Positions 6,464-9,080 of a stretch of 9,080 bases of DNA are shown here, piece after piece (position 1 is the stretch's first letter; each line of letters opens with the position of its first letter). Below the pieces are notes generated by a model. The model worked only from the letters and a program-made list of their open reading frames with translations, did not search any database and was not told the DNA's origin. Position numbers and translations under genes: made by a program. The stretch comes from Methylacidiphilaceae bacterium UBA1321. Its GTDB lineage: Bacteria; Verrucomicrobiota; Verrucomicrobiia; Methylacidiphilales; UBA1321. Where the stretch lies: contig DBTH01000340.1 in assembly GCA_002306945.1 (NCBI GenBank), positions 1,034 to 10,113 of the forward strand. Direction: 5' to 3'.

Positions 6464-6663
6464 AGGCAGAACAGAAATGTTTTTAGACGGAATTAACGGA
6501 ATTTAATGAACTATAAAAGCATGGAATAGAAGCCTGAGAATATCGGCAAACAGCTCCATCTTTTCGCTTTTCCATTCTTGATTTGCCAAGTTTCTGATAA
6601 GCCTTTTCCGCGTTTCCCTAATTTTGTAAATTCCGTTAATTCCGTCTAAAAAGCCTTTTGCCT
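6464..6663 (+). repeat. Intergenic inverted-terminal repeat element, copy C
   Basis: This element occupies the whole cobT-cobS spacer. The core is 6480-6652 (173 bases), the same length as copy B. Its ends are a perfect 26-base inverted repeat: 6480-6505 (beginning TTTTTAGACGGAATTAACGG) and 6627-6652. The right arm extends outward through GCCTTTTGCCT to 6663, touching the cobT stop codon (6663-6665). The left outer end is degraded (AGGCAGAACAGAAATG at 6464-6479) and abuts the cobS ATG. In RNA read from the cobT side, the two arms could pair into a long stem between the two coding regions. An effect on cobS expression is inferred, not shown. Confidence 0.87.
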
Positions 6664-7718
6664 TACCCGGTGACTTTGGCTTCTTCGAAGGTGGCCATCT
6701 TTGTCAGGATCGCCACAGCAGCATCGATGATCGGCATGGCCAGCGCTGCGCCGGTTCCTTCGCCGAGACGCATATTCAAATCGAGCAACGGCACTTTGCC
6801 GAGTTTTTCGAGAGCAGCCTTCTGGCCCGGTTCGACGCTCTTGTGCGCCGCGATCATGTAATCGACCGATTGAGTGCAAAGACCGTGTGCGATCAACGCG
6901 CCTGCGGTTGAAATCACCCCGTCGACCAACACCGGCTTGCGTTTCGATGCCGCGCCGAGAATCACACCGGCGATGCCGCCGATTTCAAAACCACCGACCT
7001 TGGCCAACACGTCGAGAGCGTCCTTGGGATTGGGTTTATTGACGTTCAAGGCCTGCTGGATGACGACCAATTTGCGAACGAGCTGATTGTATTCGATGCC
7101 GGTGCCACGTCCAGTTGCAGCATCCACATCGCAACCGGTCATCGCCGCAATGATGGCACTCGATGGCGTTGTATTGCCGATGCCCATGTCGCCTGTCGCA
7201 AAAACGTCGGTGATTTCGGAAAGCTTATGGGCGAGTTCAATTCCCGCCTCAATGCTGCGGATTGCCTCGTCCCGTGTCATGGCCGGGCCTTTGGCGATGT
7301 TCTTCGTACCGCGCCCGATGGAACGGGAGATTATCTCGCCTTTTTTCACGAGGGATGAAATATCTCCCTTAACGCCCATGTCGACGATGACTACCTTCGC
7401 TCCGGCTTGCCTGGCGAGCACATTGATTCCAGCTCCGCCCGCGACAAAGTTGTGAATCATCTGCACGGTGACTTCCTGCGGATACTTGCTGACACCTTCC
7501 TCGACCACGCCGTGATCTCCAGCCATGGTAACGACTGTCTTGCGCTTGACGGGCGGCTTGATCGAACCGGTTATTCCGGACAGATCTTCGGCGAGGTCAA
7601 GGAGTCGACCCAATGCCCATGTTGGCATCGTGAGCCGTTCCATGCGCGCGTGCGCAGCGGCGCGGGATGCGGAATCGGCAGGCGTGATTTTTTGCAGGGT
7701 TTTATCGATTAGATTCAT
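6663..7718 (-). CDS. cobT: Nicotinate-nucleotide--dimethylbenzimidazole phosphoribosyltransferase
   Basis: 351 aa, a typical CobT length. It transfers phosphoribose from nicotinate mononucleotide to the lower-ligand base (usually 5,6-dimethylbenzimidazole) to make alpha-ribazole phosphate for cobalamin. Seen: the N-terminal LGRLLDLAEDLSGI (36-49), AGDHGVVEEGVSKYPQEVT (66-84), FVAGGAGINVLARQAG (91-106), GDMGIGNTTPSSAI (176-189), and RLGEGTGAALA (317-327) with Glu320 at the position of the known catalytic glutamate. GDMG has Asp where many homologues have Glu. The ATG at 7718 is chosen because it overlaps the cobC stop as ATGA, pointing to translational coupling, and gives the usual MNLIxxTLxxIxPxD start. 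An ATG at 7730 would add four residues. Repeat copy C abuts its stop. Actual base specificity cannot be read. Confidence 0.96.
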   Translation of the reverse strand: MNLIDKTLQKITPADSASRAAAHARMERLTMPTWALGRLLDLAEDLSGITGSIKPPVKRKTVVTMAGDHGVVEEGVSKYPQEVTVQMIHNFVAGGAGINVLARQAGAKVVIVDMGVKGDISSLVKKGEIISRSIGRGTKNIAKGPAMTRDEAIRSIEAGIELAHKLSEITDVFATGDMGIGNTTPSSAIIAAMTGCDVDAATGRGTGIEYNQLVRKLVVIQQALNVNKPNPKDALDVLAKVGGFEIGGIAGVILGAASKRKPVLVDGVISTAGALIAHGLCTQSVDYMIAAHKSVEPGQKAALEKLGKVPLLDLNMRLGEGTGAALAMPIIDAAVAILTKMATFEEAKVTG

Positions 7719-8344
7719 TGAGGAGTCCATTGTTGGGATTGAGCGGGAGAAAGGAGATTGAGACCGGTCAGCACGCCGCCGGAATCGAAGAGATCAAGCG
7801 AGACAAGACCGGCGTGTTGAACATCAAAGAGGAGATAGCGGTCGGGCGAAAGTCCGAGGTAATGACAGATCAGGGTGCGGATGATTCCGCCGTGCGTGAC
7901 CACGAGAATCGTCTCTTCAGGACATTTCTCGATCCGTCCCATTGCCCGCAACACACGCGCCTGAAAGTCCGCGTAGGATTCACCTTCGGGAAATGTGAAA
8001 TCGTTTTTCAACTCCGCCCATTTGGCAACGTCCGCCGGATCATTCTTCTCGATCTCGGCAAAACTCTTGCCCTCCCAGCGGCCGAAATTGACCTCCTGCA
8101 AGTCCGGTTCCAGTTCGACGCGGGACATCCATTCTTCGCCAAGAGCGAGCCGGGCCGTCTCGACGCAACGCCGCAACGGACTGCAAAAGAATCGTTCCGG
8201 CTGGTACGATTGGATCAGGGGCAACGCCCGGGCGGATTGTTGGCGGCCGTGTTCATCAAGCGGAATGTCGGTGCGGCCCATGTACCCTTCCCCCTTGCGC
8301 ACGCCGGTGCTGCCGTGGCGGAGAAACAGCAATGTCTTTTTCAC
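7715..8344 (-). CDS. cobC: Alpha-ribazole phosphatase, histidine phosphatase superfamily
   Basis: 209 aa, standard for CobC. It removes the phosphate from alpha-ribazole 5'-phosphate (or from adenosylcobalamin 5'-phosphate) in nucleotide-loop assembly. Superfamily residues are present: FLRHGST (7-13) with phospho-accepting His10 and Arg9, SPLRRCVETA (55-64) with Arg58, QEVNFGRWEG (83-92) with Glu84 as likely acid, and VVTHGGIIR (148-156) with His151. The fold alone also fits phosphoglycerate-mutase-like phosphatases, but the four-base overlap with cobT and cobS downstream make CobC the natural call. The start is a GTG at 8344, directly followed by the beta strand carrying the RHG motif; no ATG lies just upstream in frame. 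It begins 42 bases after the ruvB stop, so it may share the ruvB transcript. Confidence 0.92.
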   Translation of the reverse strand: MKKTLLFLRHGSTGVRKGEGYMGRTDIPLDEHGRQQSARALPLIQSYQPERFFCSPLRRCVETARLALGEEWMSRVELEPDLQEVNFGRWEGKSFAEIEKNDPADVAKWAELKNDFTFPEGESYADFQARVLRAMGRIEKCPEETILVVTHGGIIRTLICHYLGLSPDRYLLFDVQHAGLVSLDLFDSGGVLTGLNLLSPAQSQQWTPQ

Positions 8345-8386
8345 GGATGATAAGCCCCAGAAAATCGGATAGGCACAAAACTGAAA

Positions 8387-9080
8387 TCAGAACAGTTCCT
8401 CTTGCGATTTGCGGGGTTGTAGACCGAGCTTGTCGTAGGCGCGGCGGGCAGCCACACGGCCCTGGGGCGTGCGTTTGATGAAGCCCTCAAGGATGAGGTA
8501 GGGTTCGTGAACTTCCTCCAGCGTACCGGCTTCTTCGCCAACCGACACGGCCAGCGAACTGAGCCCGACCGGGCCGCCGTCGAATTTATGAATAAGCGCT
8601 TCGAGTAGCCGCTTGTCCATTTCATCGAGACCGTCCTGATCGATTTCGAGCATCTGCAACGCGGCATCCGCCGTCTCGCGTTCGACCTTTTGACCCTTCG
8701 TGCGTACCGTGGCGAAATCGCGCGTCCAGCGCAGCAGATTGTTCGCAATGCGCGGCGTGCCGCGCGAACGACGGGCGATTTCGAGCGCTGCGGTTTCGTC
8801 GAGATCGACGTTGAGGATGCGCGCGGAACGCTGGACGATGGAGCGTAAATCCTCGGCGTGATAATAGTCCAGCCGGTTGAGCATGCCGAATCGCGAACGC
8901 AGCGGGGCGCTGATCATGCCCGCGCGGGTCGTCGCGCCGATGAGCGTGAACTTGGGCAGGTTCAGGCGGACGCTGCGGGCATTCGGTCCCTGATCGATGA
9001 TGATGTCGAGGCGGAAATCTTCCATCGCGGGATAAAGGTACTCTTCGATGTTCTTGTTGAGGCGGTGGATTTCGTCGATG
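8387..9080 (-). CDS. ruvB: Holliday junction branch migration ATPase RuvB, 3' part (N-terminus outside window)
   Basis: 230 C-terminal residues are visible of a protein usually about 340 aa; the reading frame continues past the right edge, so the Walker A region is not seen. RuvB is the hexameric AAA+ motor that drives branch migration with RuvA and feeds junctions to RuvC. Visible parts in order: IDEIHRLN at the edge (end of Walker B), EEYLYPAMEDF, LIGATTRAG (sensor 1), APLRSRFG (arginine finger), RGTPRIANNLLRW (sensor 2), and the winged-helix C-terminal domain with GLDEMDKRLLEAL, GGPVGLSSLA, EPYLILEGFIKRTPQGRVA. An internal ATG at 9025 (MEDF) is not the true start, because the family sequence continues upstream without a break. 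Possibly co-transcribed with cobC. Confidence 0.97.
   Translation of the reverse strand, partial: IDEIHRLNKNIEEYLYPAMEDFRLDIIIDQGPNARSVRLNLPKFTLIGATTRAGMISAPLRSRFGMLNRLDYYHAEDLRSIVQRSARILNVDLDETAALEIARRSRGTPRIANNLLRWTRDFATVRTKGQKVERETADAALQMLEIDQDGLDEMDKRLLEALIHKFDGGPVGLSSLAVSVGEEAGTLEEVHEPYLILEGFIKRTPQGRVAARRAYDKLGLQPRKSQEELF

Noticed and set aside
1..6663. A CRISPR array or retron-type ncRNA as explanation for the spaced repeats
   Set aside because: The repeats are about 173 bases, lie far apart in separate spacers, have inverted ends and lack regular spacers. No cas or reverse transcriptase gene is present.
7718..8350. 210-codon open frame on + opposite cobC
   Set aside because: It mirrors the cobC frame and has no motifs of its own. 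The - frame has RHG and the second histidine.
8345..8386. Cobalamin riboswitch upstream of cobC
   Set aside because: The ruvB-cobC gap is only 42 bases and lacks a B12-box-like sequence, so a cobalamin aptamer cannot fit.

Overview
The window is an ordinary chromosomal housekeeping segment from a Gram-negative bacterium. I read the host as a member of the PVC superphylum, probably Verrucomicrobiota. This is inference from the RuvB, RNase HIII and MutY sequences, from the weak or absent Shine-Dalgarno sites, and from GC-rich genes set against clearly AT-rich spacers. I saw no rRNA, tRNA, CRISPR, phage or transposase gene.

Layout, left to right: an AT-rich repeat-bearing leader (1-188); a divergent dihydropteroate-synthase-like gene on + (189-1076); a short convergent spacer with a hairpin; a leftward run of a small RFRP-type protein gene (1142-1429), a phosphohexomutase gene (1458-3380) and rnhC for ribonuclease HIII (3467-4438); mutY on +, divergent from rnhC across 46 bases (4485-5540); a repeat filling the mutY/cobS spacer; cobS, a second repeat copy, cobT and cobC, all on -; and the 3' two thirds of ruvB on -, running off the right edge.

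The genes fall into three themes. RnhC, MutY and RuvB serve genome maintenance: RNA:DNA hybrid removal, 8-oxoG:A repair and Holliday-junction branch migration. CobC, CobT and CobS cover the dephosphorylation, base activation and joining steps of cobalamin nucleotide-loop assembly. CobU/CobP, which makes adenosylcobinamide-GDP, is not in the window. The phosphohexomutase links sugar-1-phosphate and sugar-6-phosphate pools. The DHPS-like protein keeps the pterin-binding fold signatures but has lost several canonical catalytic-loop residues.

The most notable non-genic content is a family of AT-rich intergenic repeats. Two same-strand copies (cores 5554-5726 and 6480-6652) are both 173 bases and differ at about 15 positions by hand count, with no indels. 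The second has a perfect 26-base terminal inverted repeat. A third, diverged copy lies inverted at 1-145, and degenerate single arms occur at about 168-187 and 3392-3420. The elements sit tightly against gene ends, and one supplies the cobS stop codon. They look like non-autonomous MITE/REP-like elements; no mobilising enzyme is visible.
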